NCBI RefSeq assembly: GCF_017589495.1 | Contig: NC_063207.1 | Location: 26,954,384-27,018,383 of the forward strand | DNA length: 64,000 nucleotides | Direction of reading: 5' to 3' | Source of the DNA: Alosa alosa | Taxonomy: Eukaryota > Chordata > Actinopteri > Clupeiformes > Clupeidae | In this document: piece by piece, positions 11,902 through 24,887 of the stretch | Position numbering within the stretch: position 1 is the stretch's first letter | How the letters are laid out: each line of letters opens with the position of its first letter | The notes under the pieces: model-generated | Seen by the model: only the letters and a program-made list of their open reading frames with translations | What the model was told of the DNA's origin: nothing | Database searches by the model: none | Position numbers and translations under genes: made by a program

Positions 11902-12974
11902 TACAGTGATACAGAAATTGACCAGTGAGGTTTCCTGCCTCACATATAATTAGCCTACTAATAAAATAATTGAAGCTTTTTTGGTTCAATCCTGTGATGA
12001 TAAGAAATTGATTGGAAGAAAAGCTGTGCATTTATTTATATGTGGACTCATTGTCATGTGAGATGTAGCAACATTTGTACAATTAAATAATGTGAAAAAC
12101 TGTCTAATGCTAATGAATTGTTGTCAGCCTTCAATGTCACCGCATGGGATCATAAAGTAATTTATCACCAATGATCTCAAAGTGCTCAAGCATCATTAAG
12201 GGTGTATTATAATGATTTAAAGACATTTCAATTGCAAGACATTAAGCACAAATTCAGAAGGAGCTGCCAGGCATGACCGCCATAGAGGCATGTTGTTCAC
12301 CTCAGGTAGTCAGCAGGACCATACTGATACGTTTGCCTGCAAACTGCAAGTGTAGGTGTGTTTTTCAAACTCAGTGTTGCAGGAACATTCCTGTTCAGAC
12401 ATTTTGGTATCTGTTTATTTACTTCTTTGGAATAATGTAAGCTGGCGTGACTCTATACTCTCTTGTAGTTTGTAGACAGACAGAAGTGTCTGGAAGCAAC
12501 AAGGTTGGTCCTGTATGTGCAGAGGCTAGGCTCAAGCTGAGCATGCCAGGTTGGGTTGTTCTGGGGGGTGAATAGCAGACGCCCTAATGTTGACAGTGAG
12601 CCAGTGAGCTGCTGGGTGGGTTGAACATGGAAAGCTTTTGTGTCGGCTGCCGGTAGAGCCTCTGTCTGTCTCTCTCTCTCTGGTCGGTCTCCGCAGGGGT
12701 GTGAAGTGGGGCTCAGCAAGAGCTGTTTCTGGGGAGCAGGCAGTGAGGAGCTGTGGAAATGGAAAGGTCCCATGTTTTGTTTGGAAGGCTGTCAAGTGTT
12801 ACAGACCAAGGCAGGGACGGAAATGGGTTTTCTGCACCTCTCAAATGCCAGAGCTTTCAGTATCCATTAAAGATCTGTGATTTGGAAACGTGTTATGCTT
12901 TAAGTTGTGTTTATGACCTGCTTAGTGATTTCTGCTAAACCACAATTTGGTTGTAAACCACCACCCGTCTCTCA

Positions 12975-12976
<2 letters not shown>

Positions 12977-13023
<47 letters not shown>

Positions 13024-13036
13024 ACACACACACACA
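12977..13036. repeat. CA microsatellite
   Basis: About 30 CA units with one TA interruption near 13019. Confidence 0.97.
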
Positions 13037-13440
13037 TGCTCCCTCCTCTCTGGTATTGCCTCAGGCTATCGTATTTCTTTTCTTCACCAGTCAGTCCGGC
13101 GTGTTGGGCAGTGCGCCAGGGTTGTGGCCTCACCTCACAGAGAGGCTCAGTGACCTTCACACATGTAAATTAGCCACGTGCATGGCCTGAGCCAGCGAGC
13201 GGGAGCAGTACCTCCCAGAAGGAAAAAAAAAGGATTTCTCCTCTCTGTCCACCGCCCACCCCTACCCCCAGTTCCCATGGGCGTTCCCAAAGCCTGCACG
13301 CCCTCCAAGCTGGAAGGGGAGAGGCAGAGCCAGGAAAGAAGGGAATTCGCCCCAGTGGGACTCCCCACGGTTAGCGGACAAACAAGGAGAGCCATTTATA
13401 TGAAAAACCCACAGTGTTTGTCATTAGATCAGGACTAGGT

Positions 13441-13511
13441 GTGTGTGCGTGTGCGTGTGCGTGTGCGCGTGTGCGTGTGTGTGCGTGTGTGCACACACAT
13501 GCGTGTGTGTG
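13441..13511. repeat. GT/GC alternating purine-pyrimidine tract
   Basis: Mixed GTGTGC-type repeats, almost entirely alternating purine-pyrimidine. This is the composition most prone to Z-DNA. Confidence 0.9.
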
Positions 13512-14706
13512 CTGAATTGCTTGCTACACTATCTTGGCTACATTGTCATGGAGAGTATGTTCACTGAATTGTGAATTCCTCTGAATGCTGACTGTGTACT
13601 ATAATGTGCACTGGGTTGATTTTTGCACTTTTCTGCAGTTTTTTGTTTGCTATGTAGAGCTGCAAACTACTCATATGTTGTAAATCTAAAACATTTGCTT
13701 ACACAGTAAGTCATATTTACTTGGCGAATTTCCAATATTAGAAAAGTTGATACCGTAAAAGTATGCATCATTAAGAGGTGAGTCAGATCAATGCCATGTT
13801 GTTTTCTGCAAGTGATTATGTTCTTATTTAATAATAGGTCTATATTAGTTGAAATGGCCGCTAGTGAATGGTGTGGGGTGGACTGACCTGTGAAACTGGC
13901 TGTTTTGGTGGCCACCCTTGGAGCTACAGTTTATTATTCTTTGTTTGTAAACTGCAATTTACTCATTAAGATCACAGTGGGAGGATCCATAAAAATGCTG
14001 GAAACTGAGAAAATAGCATGTTGTTCTTTTGACCTGCCAATAATAAGAAGAGGCTACTTGAGCTGGAGGGTATTGATGATTGCACTTTATACAAACAGGT
14101 ATGTCCAGGCAGTTTCTTTTCAAGGTAGATTTTTTATTGTGCATTCAGGAGCTGAAATGAAAGAATCGTAGTTTATATTGTACATGAATAAATAGCTTCA
14201 AGGATGGTTATTTCATATGCATTAAATGCCTCTGATAATGTCATATTGGAAAAAAAAGCAGCCAGTGTCCTCTAAAAAGATGAATGCTGGGAAGGGGTAG
14301 GTCCTTTTGATGAACACTGTAGAATAAACACAGAAAGGGTACTATAATGCCAGCTGTATGTCACCAGCTACTGTGTTTACCGTTTTGTAGATCACATTAC
14401 CATAATCAATAGCTCGGGTAACAGAGTGTGCCGCTGTCGCTCATTGGAAAAGTTAAGACAGGCTCTGGGTTTTCCAAAGTGTTTTACATGCGGCTCCATT
14501 TCTGGAGCTGAAATGGATGCATCAGTGGGATGAGACACCCCATAGACTCCTGCGCTTTTAGCTAAATGAGGTTGACTGTGAGAGGGGGTTGAGGGTCACT
14601 GCCAAGCACGATGCATCACAGTCCTCTGCTCTCTACGAGGACGAATGATCGACTTTGCCCACTTTTAAAAGGCGGCTCTTAAAGAATGGCGTCACTGCCG
14701 GCTCCT

Positions 14707-14740
14707 CAGAGCTCGGGAGTGGACAGAGCTCGGGAGTGGA
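14707..14740. repeat. 17-bp perfect tandem duplication
   Basis: The 17-base unit cagagctcgggagtgga occurs twice head to tail with no mismatch. Confidence 0.9.
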
Positions 14741-15200
14741 CATATTTTTGTCATTTGGTCTGACACTGTGATTGTGCGCTGTGTGTCAGGGTCAGTGGCA
14801 GCAGAGAGCGCAGCTCTGGAAAATGCTGAGTGAGGTGAATCGCCTGGTGACAGTCCATCGTACATCCTGCAGCGTTGGCTGGCTGAAGAAGAAAAAAATA
14901 ATGCTCCCCAAAGTTCTCTCTCTTTCTCTCTCTCTTTCTTCTCTCCTTCTGTCTCTCCACTGTCCCAAGCTAAATACTGCAGCTTTGCTGTCCTCATTGT
15001 GAGAGTCCTTCTGGTTGACCTTCCCCATTGCAAATCAGCACTGCTCTGTCACTCAAGTCATTAAGCATTAAAGATGAATTGTTTCATTATGCTGCTCCTG
15101 CAAAAAAGTGAGATTCAGTCCAATTAGTGTTAATTAAGAGTGTGAGGAGCAGGAGGACTTGCAGTGCCCCTGGTTCTTAGGGAGGAGCAGACCTGGGTCT

Positions 15201-15229
15201 GGGGGTGGGGGTCGGGGTGGGGATGGGGG
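15201..15229 (+). other. Dense G-quadruplex motif
   Basis: Five runs of four or five G (15201-15205, 15207-15211, 15214-15217, 15219-15222, 15225-15229) are separated by loops of 1-2 bases. This is far stronger than the minimal G-quadruplex pattern. Because arid1b reads in the same direction, the intron 1 pre-mRNA would carry it as well. Confidence 0.75.
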
Positions 15230-16406
15230 TGGTTGGAGGGCATAGAGGCACGGCTGTTATTTTAGGAGATGACTTTTGGGGACAAGGTGTTGGTGAGGGG
15301 TCATGGGCTCCTCGTTGACCTTTCCCCTCACATGCCTATTCTGTTGAGGCTGTCTTGTTGAGGATGAAAGAAGAAATATGCGCCAACGGTCAGGTTGGTG
15401 GTGTTATTTTAATCAATGGGTGGTAATTGTCTTTCCATAGTAATGCTGATTTAATCACTTTGTGATTAAGAGGCTCCTATTTGGCCTATTTGAATGGCCA
15501 TTTGTGTATGCGTGTGGAATATTTGTTGTATGCTGAACTAGAAAAAGTGGTTGACAAAATGACATTTGGTAGCCTAGATAATTTTTCTGTCTATAAATTG
15601 TATAACATTCTTATGGTAAGACATAATGTAGGTTTGTTAAACATTGGATTAAGCCACTTTACTTTGCTTAGAGAAACAGCTTCCACTGACTTACCTCCTA
15701 ACAAAAGCAATGTCCTCCTGTGTAGTTACATTCATAAAGGACTATACAATACCAAGCAGCTATGTAGTACTTTACCTAGAAAGATTGTAGACTGTGTATG
15801 ATTGTGTATGTGGTAGTGCAAGGTGGCCTGCAGACACATCTTATTACATTTCTGTATGCACAATATACAGCCTCCATTTATTGCTCTGGGTCTTTCTCAG
15901 CATGGCATGTGCCCCATCGGGCTAAACTATGGGTCCTGTGTACATCAGAAGCCATTATGCATAATGGCCTTCCCCGCGTGCCATTCTCTGCATGTTATGA
16001 TGCTTATTTTATGACTGCTTACATATCAAATATTTAAATAAACAGAATAGGGGCTGGCTCATGCCGGAGGGAAGAGCCATTCATTTCCTCCATGCATACA
16101 GGCGGCGTAGGGAGAGGGAGAGGGAGAGGGGGAGAGATAGACGGCAGACATGGGGAGAAGAAATGCTTCGCTTGCCTCCAATCAAAGCGGTCGAGGACGT
16201 TTTTTCGCTTACGCTCAGCAGCAGCGGTGGCAGCGGCGGCAGCAGCAGGGCCATCCGTCAGCGCTTCTCCCCAGCCGGAGGGATGGACAGGCCCTGGTGG
16301 CACATAAAAAACCGGCCCGCTGTAGTTGTGAATATCAATCCAGCAGCCAAGGAGACTGGACGCAACAGCCGGAAAGCAGAATGTAACACAACGCTGTGTA
16401 AAAAAG

Positions 16407-16411
<5 letters not shown>

Positions 16412-16446
<35 letters not shown>

Positions 16447-16468
16447 AGAGAAAGAGAGAGAGAGAAAG
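16412..16468. repeat. GT microsatellite followed by a GA tract
   Basis: A pure GT run (16412-16443) is followed by an imperfect GA run to about 16468. Confidence 0.95.
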
Positions 16469-16549
16469 AATTGCATGTGAGATGCGAACGAGAGAAGTAA
16501 AAGAGGAGAACTGATTTATTTGTGCGTTCCTCGAGAGCACACAACAAGG

Positions 16550-16700
16550 TCTGAGGCCCCGGCAGAGCTGTGCCTGTGCTGCGTTAGTGGGAGGCCCATT
16601 ACTGTCAGGCTAATCTTAAAATAATTAATTGAGAAGTCGGCGGTTTTAAAGAGTATTGTAATTGAATCCTAAATTAGGCCTGGGAAAGAGGACACGTCCT
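16550..16700. promoter_or_regulatory. Candidate conserved intronic element
   Basis: A low-repeat patch combines CpG-containing sequence with homeodomain-type cores (ataattaatt near 16620) and no ORF. It is flanked by microsatellites. The look is that of a conserved noncoding element; conservation is untested. Confidence 0.25.
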
Positions 16701-18169
16701 GCTTTTTTTCTGCACACCAGCTCACTCTCTCTCTCGGTACTAAAAAACGTGATTATTTGCGACGGGAAGGAGATGTGAATGAAAAAATGGGCATATATTA
16801 TTCATTTCTTCTGTTCCTTTGATTTTTTTTGACTGATGTGTTTTGAATTGTGATAAGATCAATGCTTTAAGAGAGGACAATTCTTTCAACTCGAGCTCCC
16901 TTCTTCCTCTTGTAAACAAACAGGAGTTATGTGAAGTAATAAAATAAACACAATGAAATGCATAAATTCAGTGGCCATTGTTAATAATATCTGAACAGCA
17001 CAGGCAGCATAGCCTCCATCATTCCATTTCTAGAGGAACCACTGAAGTGCTAGATGTCACGTGCCATCCTTTCAAATTTCAAAGTTCCTGTCTCACCTTG
17101 ACAAAGCAGTTATTTGCTCATTTTCTGTCCCTCTTTACTGTTATTTATTCCTCCATTGTCCACAAACAGTTCTTCAGTAGGACACAAGTATTGCTTGCCC
17201 CCAGCGCCTGTAGTGTGTTGCCTGTTTTCCTTGATGGCTGTGACTGAGGGACGCGTATGGAGAGCCCGTGGGGCATCACAATGTGCTTTCACTTAGACGC
17301 TCTGCACTCCAGATGGCTCCGCCGAGAAGCTCTCTTGAAAAGTAGAGGAGGTGGTGGAAAGAAAGAAGAGGGGGGAGAAACGCCCTTTGGATCAAAGCTC
17401 AGCCCCAAAAGCGCCCCCTCCATAAAAGTGTGCCTCCTGTATGACTCGTGGAGAAGTCATGTTAAAAAAAAATGGTAGTATTGAGTTTAAGGTCAAACTG
17501 AGGTCTTTCTGTCCACTGGGGAATGTTGTGAAGTTTTGTCAAGAAAGACAGATGGTCTGTATTTGGGGCAGTCAGATGTTCAATGACTGCACTGGACTAT
17601 TGTCTTGGAATATATGCAGCGCCTCACTGCATCCGAAATACAATTAGTTTTTGGAAGTGTGAAAGTTTAATTAAAAATCTAGAAGTTAGTCCATGTTTTT
17701 GTTTTATTGTTAGTGATTGGAGATAATTCTTTGTTGTTTCAGACAAGTATATGGCAAGAGGCTCTGGCTACAATATTTTGGCTTTGAATTCATTTCCCAC
17801 AAAATTGTGGCCTTCAGAGGATCCATAATGAAAGCTGCCTTTTACCTCTGAGTTTGGAAGGTAATTTTTCCAAATAGTGTGCATGTTGTTAGTTCGAGCA
17901 CTGCCATGAAAATAGATGTACTGTATAAAAGGACGCATCATAAAATTACTTTTTTTTTTGTTCACGCAATCGCCCCTCCAGAGCACTGTTTCCCCACAGT
18001 GCAAGTGCATGTGAGTGGTAATAGTGGTCGGAGTGAGGGAGAGAGGGGTCTTTTTCTGGACATGCATTACCCTTGGGGCCAGGACTCATTGATTGCAGAG
18101 TGCTGGTCCCACATGTTCACACCTGGCACCATGATTGATTTGGAGATCTTAAGAGATTGAAAAAGGCCC

Positions 18170-18470
18170 AGCCGCTGCGCTCCACTGCGGGGTGGCCTTG
18201 AAAGGTCAGGGGGTCAAAAGCAGCCCATATCCAGGGCACCCCCAGGTCGACAGGCCTATTCTTTGCGGGGCAAAGGCATTAAGAGGACAATCAACCCTCG
18301 AGAGCCCCAGCCCTTTGGCCACTCTTATTGTTCCAGCTTGAAGTCAGTTACCAGCAACTCATCAACCCGGAGCATGGTTCGCTGAGGTGTGACTGGAGCC
18401 TTGAGAGGCTGCACTCTGCTTCTATTGCCTACTTCATTTTCTCCTGCGGTAGATCCAACCAATCAGGCAT
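18170..18470. promoter_or_regulatory. Candidate regulatory patch with a DR2 nuclear-receptor element
   Basis: AGGTCA (18203-18208) and GGGTCA (18211-18216) form a direct repeat with a 2-base spacer, a DR2 layout used by RAR/RXR. The surrounding 300 bases are GC-moderate and free of simple repeats. Confidence 0.3.
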
Positions 18471-18559
18471 CATAGGAAACACCAGTGCATGATGGGTGTG
18501 GTAGTGGAGTTAGTTCTGGCATGTGTATGTGTGCGTATGTGAGTGTGGATGGAGGGGGG

Positions 18560-18700
18560 TGAATTTAATGAAAATCAATTCTTTCTAATTAACTTTTTAA
18601 ATTTCCTGCTGAGCAATCGGGGGAGTCATCGCACAGTCTAATAATGAAATCAATTTGGTTAAAATTGTTTCAGTTGACTTTTAATGAGTATCTAATAAGT
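18560..18700. promoter_or_regulatory. Candidate AT-rich conserved element
   Basis: Dense TAAT/ATTA cores (ctaattaac, taataatg, ttaatgag) lie around a CpG-containing centre. This resembles homeodomain-bound enhancers. Support is pattern only. Confidence 0.25.
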
Positions 18701-19576
18701 ACTGAAGGATAGAAGGTCAGGAAGATCTGTTTGTTGTTCCTCCAGTGATGGGTCGCTGTTCTGTAATAAAATGGCCCTTGGCCAGACTGACCTCCAAAAC
18801 CCTGGCCAGGGCTACGTTTCCAGTGTCCTATTGATTGTGCATTTTGACTGAACCTTCATAGTGGTTCAGAGAGCTTTACTTTGTGGCTGGAGAACTTCAA
18901 TCTCACCTCATGGTCGCGCAGGGAATTGAATGTTAGCTGGCTGAGCCATAGAATGCCTTGTTTTGTATTTAAAAGAAACAGACTGAAAGATGTAGTCAGG
19001 AAGTGTGTCCATTGGAGCTCTCAGCTGTAATGTCCCTCTCCTCCCCATGAAAATGTTTATGCGTTTTGTTCTCTCTAAATTCACGCAAACGAGCAGCCAT
19101 TGTTAATTCATAAACACACTTGGTAACGCAGTCTCGTTTACAGTTATGGGAGCTGTAAAGCGCAACACAAGGGCCATTTCTATTAGCCTGGGTGATTCCC
19201 CCTGAATATGTTAAAAACGGATACATATTTAATAGCCACATTTGCACCGTAGCAGTAGAGAAGGTGCAATTGGCCAGACAAAGCAGAACATCTATAAGAG
19301 CCTGAAAAGAAAATTTGCCTTCCAGATAAACTGCTTTTATTGTCTCCCTCCTTGGGCTTGTTGGAGGAGGCACAGTTGCCGTTGTGCAACTCCCAGGCCT
19401 CGGCCTCATGTTGTTGAAGTGAAACTAGAATGCATTCCTCTCGTGCCACGGCTGCCCTCCGCTGAAACGGCTCCACAGTGGGGCCTGGCTTTTTCCCATG
19501 CTCCTCTCTGGCGGAGGCCTGTCACTCTCGCATTGTGCTCTCGGGAAACGGGGCGGCTCCTTACCGGGGCCCCGTC

Positions 19577-19625
19577 TCCCTCTCTCTCTCTCTCTCTTCC
19601 TCTCTCTTTCTTTCTCTTCTTCTCC
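19577..19625. repeat. CT-rich tract
   Basis: Imperfect CT microsatellite in intron 1. Confidence 0.9.
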
Positions 19626-20383
19626 CTCTCCCTCGCCTACGATTCCGAATGGCAGACGTAGGTCAGCCGAACCGATCGTGATTTGCAGTCTGTGCATCTG
19701 GCCGTGTGGGGGTGGACACGGGGCTGGCATCTAATTAACGCTGAGGGTGAGCTGGCGGGCGAAGCTGTTGGTGCGCATTAGCACGTCGGAGGGGAAAAAC
19801 TGGTTTGTTGGCATCGTGTTTTTTTCTCTCAAGGCAGGGAGAGTCGTCCCTTTTCCCTCCGTGTCTTTGTTTCTGGATGTTTCTTTTGTTTTGTGGTGCT
19901 CTTGAGTTGGCGGCTGAAATGCAGCTTTGAAAATGCAAACAAACAAAATGTGGTTTGTTTGTTTGGCTTTTATTGTGCTTTGTTTGGTTATTTTTTTTTC
20001 TGTCTGACAAATTCACACGTGGTTTGATTTGAGTTGTTTTGTTATTAGTCTTTGTGAGGGTTTGGGGTGGAGAGGAGGGGGTAGGAGAGATCCTCCACAG
20101 ATGTTTCAACTAGAAGAAGTCTTCAGACAACTTCCTACCCCCAATCCCTAGCACCGGTTTCCTCTCTCTAATGACAACTGTGTGCTTGCCGTGAGGATTA
20201 CAATGCTTGCCCACTTTCACAAACACACGGGGGATATGTTGTAAACACTGGTGTCAGCCATCGAGGGCACCCTTATCGTTGGCTGGCCTGCTAACTGTAC
20301 ACAAAGGCAGAGCAATTATGCACATGCTGCCAGGCACAATGGCGCAACGGGCTGCCACATGACAACGGCCAAGCATGCTCTCT

Positions 20384-20444
20384 CTCCCTCTATCTCTCTC
20401 TTTCTCTCTCTCTCTCTGTCTCTCTCTCCCTCTATCTCTCTCTC
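20384..20444. repeat. CT-rich tract
   Basis: Imperfect CT run with interspersed A and G. Confidence 0.9.
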
Positions 20445-20499
20445 ATTCCGTCTTACACTATCATTCTCTTACTTACTCCTTCTCACACTGTTGTAATTT

Positions 20500-20545
20500 C
20501 ATGTGTCCTGTTATATAAATAAAAGTGACTTGACTTGACTGTTCA
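20500..20545 (+). mobile_element. Possible retroposon 3' tail
   Basis: An AATAAA-like string (ataaataaaag) is followed by tgacttgacttgact, a short TTGAC repeat. Such a tail is familiar from truncated fish retroposons. No body of an element is recognisable upstream, where a CT tract lies instead, so this is weak. Confidence 0.25.
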
Positions 20546-21304
20546 TAACTGGCCGTCATGGTAAGCTGCACTTAAAGGCAACTGCTAAAAGCCAATTTAC
20601 AGGACCTTGAAATGATTTTCAGACCTCTCACTGGAATTTTGGTGACAGAAGTTTCATACAGAATTTTCCAATGGTATGGTAAGAGCTCAGGAAGACACTA
20701 ATGCTACTGCAACCAGCAATTAATTTTAAAGCCCTTAACCGGCTTTATTGCTGGTGAGGAGGACATTCTTGAATAGCAAGAATTATCTATGGTCTTTTTG
20801 TGTGATTTCTAGCTTGTAATATGACTGTTTTCACTGTCAGTAGGACTTATCTGGTTCACGTCTGGTTGCTATACGGTAACGCTCCTGTTCCGTTTTGATG
20901 ACATCAGTATTGTCTTTGCTTCCATGAAATTCATTTTCTAATCTTCATCAGCAGCAGTGTAGAATTTGCACATGTTAATGAGGATTCCCTTCAGTTCCTT
21001 CCCGTTTGCCGATTTGTGATTCAGGCCTGTCCACTCTGAGCCGTCGATGAGGGGGTGTTTACGGCTCTAATTATGGTGTCCGTTTTTGAAAATGTCTCTG
21101 GCTCTCATGCACCTGGGGAGCGGTGTTTGCAGTAATGCTTTATTTCACTGCAGCCATTTCAGAGTATCAGACACCAACGGTGACGGGTGACATTTTGAAT
21201 TTTGTCGATGGCTTCTTTGCTCAGCTTTTTGCCATTGATTTTCTGGCACTATGAGACGCAAGCCTCAGCAGGAGCTTTTTGTACAAACTGAACACCTATA
21301 ATCC

Positions 21305-21440
21305 CCTCCTACACGCAGACAGACACACTCACACACTCACACACGTACACACACACACACATACACACGCACATGCACACGCACACGCACACACACACAT
21401 ACACATACACACTCAGACATACACAGACATACACACATAT
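21305..21440. repeat. Long imperfect CA microsatellite
   Basis: About 135 bases of CA repeats broken by T and G substitutions, typical of an old, decaying array. Confidence 0.95.
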
Positions 21441-21594
21441 TTACATACACCACAGCATTGTCATTATATACATCATGTTCACATCACTAGACCTGGACCA
21501 GACTACCTCTTTTGTTCACGGAAAGTTGCTAATATGCAAGTGGTGAGAAAAAAATTAAATCTCTTGAAATCTTCTTGGTGTGGTGTGGTGTGTG

Positions 21595-21599
<5 letters not shown>

Positions 21600-21641
<42 letters not shown>

Positions 21642-21652
21642 CACGTGTGTAG
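21600..21652. repeat. GT microsatellite
   Basis: Mostly pure GT run ending in a gcgtgcacgtgtgt tail. Confidence 0.95.
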
Positions 21653-21784
21653 TTTTCTTAATTCATTTAGCAGATGTTTTTATCTTAGTTAAAAACATCT
21701 TAGTTATATGTGTGCTCTCAGAAATTGAGCTCCTGACCTGTTGGTAGCACATTTGATTATGTTTCTGGAGCACTGTGGACTACT

Positions 21785-21785
<1 letters not shown>

Positions 21786-21826
<41 letters not shown>

Positions 21827-21842
21827 GGGTGGTGTGTGTGGG
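21786..21842. repeat. GT microsatellite
   Basis: Pure GT to about 21823, then a G-rich variant tail. Confidence 0.95.
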
Positions 21843-23385
21843 TGGGTGTGGGTTGAGTGCATGTGTGTCCTCTTTTGTTTGTTAGCATTATTGCACCGAT
21901 GAGCTCCTTTATTATGTATAATTAATTTGATGCAGACATACACATCTTTCTATGCAGAGTTTAAAAAGTTAGAGAAAGATATGCATGTTTCTGTATTTCC
22001 ATTATGAAATTATAGCAATAACCATTTCCAGATTAGCATTTTATATTTATTTCATCTCAATATGCAGAGTATTACTTCCTAATCTATTTGGTTTGTTTTT
22101 TGCAGAAAGAGTCTTTCTCTCTGCTGATTAACATCCCTAGCACATTAAAATGAAAGGAGCTAAAGCATTTTGAAGTCATAAAATCAGTCACAACAACTCA
22201 AAAGACTATTTTATCAAATTTAGCAGTTTTATACATGTCTAATATCCTCCTTGTTCCTTCCTTAATAGCTTTGTTTTTGCAATATTCTCACCGCAGTTTA
22301 ACATGCAGACGAGGTTCATGAATTCAATTTCAAGTTTATTAGTAGACATGGAATTCTCTGCGCCTGCCTAATGTAAGTGAAAATATATCACAAAAGATAT
22401 ATCCCGCTGCTCAAGACTAGATACCTCCATTGCAGGCTGTACAGGTCCATTATCATTCTGTAGTCTCTTTAAATACCCTTTCAAATGTACACTAATATTG
22501 GCCATTGAATGCCAACACCTTTAAGGGAAAAAAATGACTTTTATTTAGAACTTATATTACGACAGCATTTAAATCAGAACGGTCTCACTGTGGGAAGTCA
22601 GGATTTTCTGACAAGGCCCTGGAATCTGATAGCATTCCGGGTTCCTTCAACATTTTCTTAACAGCTTGATATCATCACTCAAAATCTCTCTTTCCCTTCT
22701 CCACTGAGCCCCAACCCTCTTAAGGTTCCCTACGTTGAAGTCTACAGCACTCATGCACACATAATCCTGTCGGCATCCCTGCTGCTGAGTATGATACCGC
22801 TTACAGTTTCGCTCATGGCTGGCTGAGGGGGTTGTAGATTAAGTGTAGGTGTCCAGACCCCCTACCCTCTCCATATTGCTTCCGCCTATCATACCTCTTC
22901 TCTTACCCTCAGTGATACCTATCACATTAATATCACATAACCACTTGTACACACTATACTGTAGATGTTAGTCTTGAAGAGACTATGCACACAAATGTTC
23001 AAATGTAGTCATTGTGACCAGGATGGTGGGGCTTGTCCATCTGTGGTGCATGTCAGCATCTGGGTCACCTTTCGTGGAGCGTTTGCTCTTTTCCCTGCCT
23101 GTCCCCACGACCGCTCCACCACGTGCAGGAATTTGGCAACGACACAGAGGAGAGGATCTGCTTGCTTTGCAGTCCTGCGTTTTTTTGGCACACCCGCCCC
23201 CTGCTTGAGCGAAGGCTATCTGAGGAGGCGACCTGAGCCTTGCCCCATATTGCGGGTGGCACAGTGCCCTGGATTTTTTTCCCTTAATTCATGAGTGGAG
23301 CCCTCCAGCTCCAGATCACACTCTAATTAATGGGCTAGAGTGGCATGCCTGATGGCAAGGAGGGGCATCCAGAGAATGTTTTGTC

Positions 23386-23392
<7 letters not shown>

Positions 23393-23419
<27 letters not shown>
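23393..23419. repeat. TG microsatellite
   Basis: Short pure TG run. Confidence 0.9.
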
Positions 23420-23421
<2 letters not shown>

Positions 23422-24069
23422 ATATATTTAAATAGCCGAATTCAAGGGAGCCAGTTTTGACTGTTGGTCCAGAACAGTCAGTAAATGACAACAGTAGGCA
23501 GCGGAGATTTAGTCTGTCATAATGTGGTTGCTGGATAATGCTTGATGTCTTGGCAGCGTTGCGAAAATGTTCATCTTGTATACAGACAAATAAACATAAG
23601 TGTATGTTAGTGTGTTTCCTTGGAGTATATTTCTGTTCTTTCTTGCGACACACTGATGTGATTTTGAAAGGCTTAGTGTGTGTGCAAGACTTTACAAGTG
23701 AATCTTGCAAGCAGATGGCCAGGGGCTGTATGGATGAATCCGTCATTGTTCCCATATGAAGACAGTATGGAGAAATTACTCAAGATGATGATAAATGATT
23801 GAGAAATTGTACAAAGAGGAACAGAGAAGGGCTGTGTGAAGACGGGGGGCTGTAACGGTGGGAAGGCAGGCCGACTGGAAAACTGTTGTGATACGGCGGC
23901 CTACTTACTTACTACTAACACTGGGAGTCGCATTTGTTTCCGTCATTTTCCAAGTGGAGGTGGTAGTGGAGACATAGAGGCCCTGTCCCTCTGGCAGTGG
24001 GTGAGAAACCCACAGTAAATCCTGCTTAATCTGGAAACCAGTGACTGGGAGGGCAGCCTGCCTGACCCC

Positions 24070-24070
24070 C

Positions 24071-24102
<32 letters not shown>

Positions 24103-24120
24103 TACACACACACACACACA
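24070..24120. repeat. CA microsatellite
   Basis: CA run with two T interruptions, 0.8 kb upstream of exon 2. Confidence 0.95.
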
Positions 24121-24887
24121 GACATGCATGCACACTTACTCAGGCACACCTGAACCTGGCAAATCACTGGAAACACATTTGAGGAGATTGACAATGGGCT
24201 TCTTGTATTTCCCATTTCTTCCATGGCTGGCAACTTGGTGTTGGTGGCAACCCACCAGGTATCACCTGTTTAAAGGGTGTATAAGGTTCTTTCTTTATTG
24301 CCCGTTTACCGTCCACAGCACAATTGGTTGTGTTTGTTCCTTGACATTTCCCCGGCATTGTTCCGTGATTAGGCCTGGCCGCCTCTAAAACCTGCTATTC
24401 TCCTTCGCTCAGCGGGGCTGGAGTCATATTGAGTGGAGAAGTGGAGGTATTGTTCAGGGAGGTGAAAGGGGGAAAAGAGAGAGAGGGAGAGGTATGGAAG
24501 GCTGTGCTCGGCTAAAAAAAAGACAGTGGGAACAAATGCCATAAATCATCCGTGATCCAGCACAGCGGAGCGGAGACATCAGACCTGACATAATCTGCCC
24601 CGCCGTGTATTCTGCGTTTTGGGTGACGGATTAATGTTAACCTGACATGCTGGAATTTTCCTGTTGACTCTCTGGGTTAAGGGAAGGAGGGGGAAAAAAA
24701 CCCTTAAAAGAACAAAATACTCGAAAGGAATAAATTGGTCCTGGCAAAATCTTTCTTTTCGGGTGCTTCAATTTTTTTCCTGAGCTGTCTTCCACTTCTC
24801 TATTCCAACAGGGGCTCAGTGCTGTCCTATTCTCACTGATGGGGTACTGCGCTTGGCTCACGTCCTCCTTTGTTCTTGTTTTTGCAG

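Larger units (their letters stand above)
8958..24887 (+). other. arid1b intron 1 (15,930 bp)
   Basis: It runs from gtaagg to tttttgcag. No coding exon matching known ARID1B sequence is visible inside. From 8958 to about 9800 there is unique sequence with a possible alternative first exon ending at 9784. From 9800 to 10740 it is AT-rich and unremarkable. CT/AC microsatellites follow at 10745-10863, 12977-13036, 13441-13511, 16412-16443, 19577-19625, 20384-20444, 21305-21440, 21600-21652, 21786-21842, 23393-23419 and 24070-24120. Low-repeat patches that look like regulatory elements lie at 16550-16700, 18170-18470, 18560-18700 and 19180-19400. A G-quadruplex motif lies at 15201-15229. The stretch 22000-23380 is unique and shows nothing I recognise. 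Confidence 0.85.
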
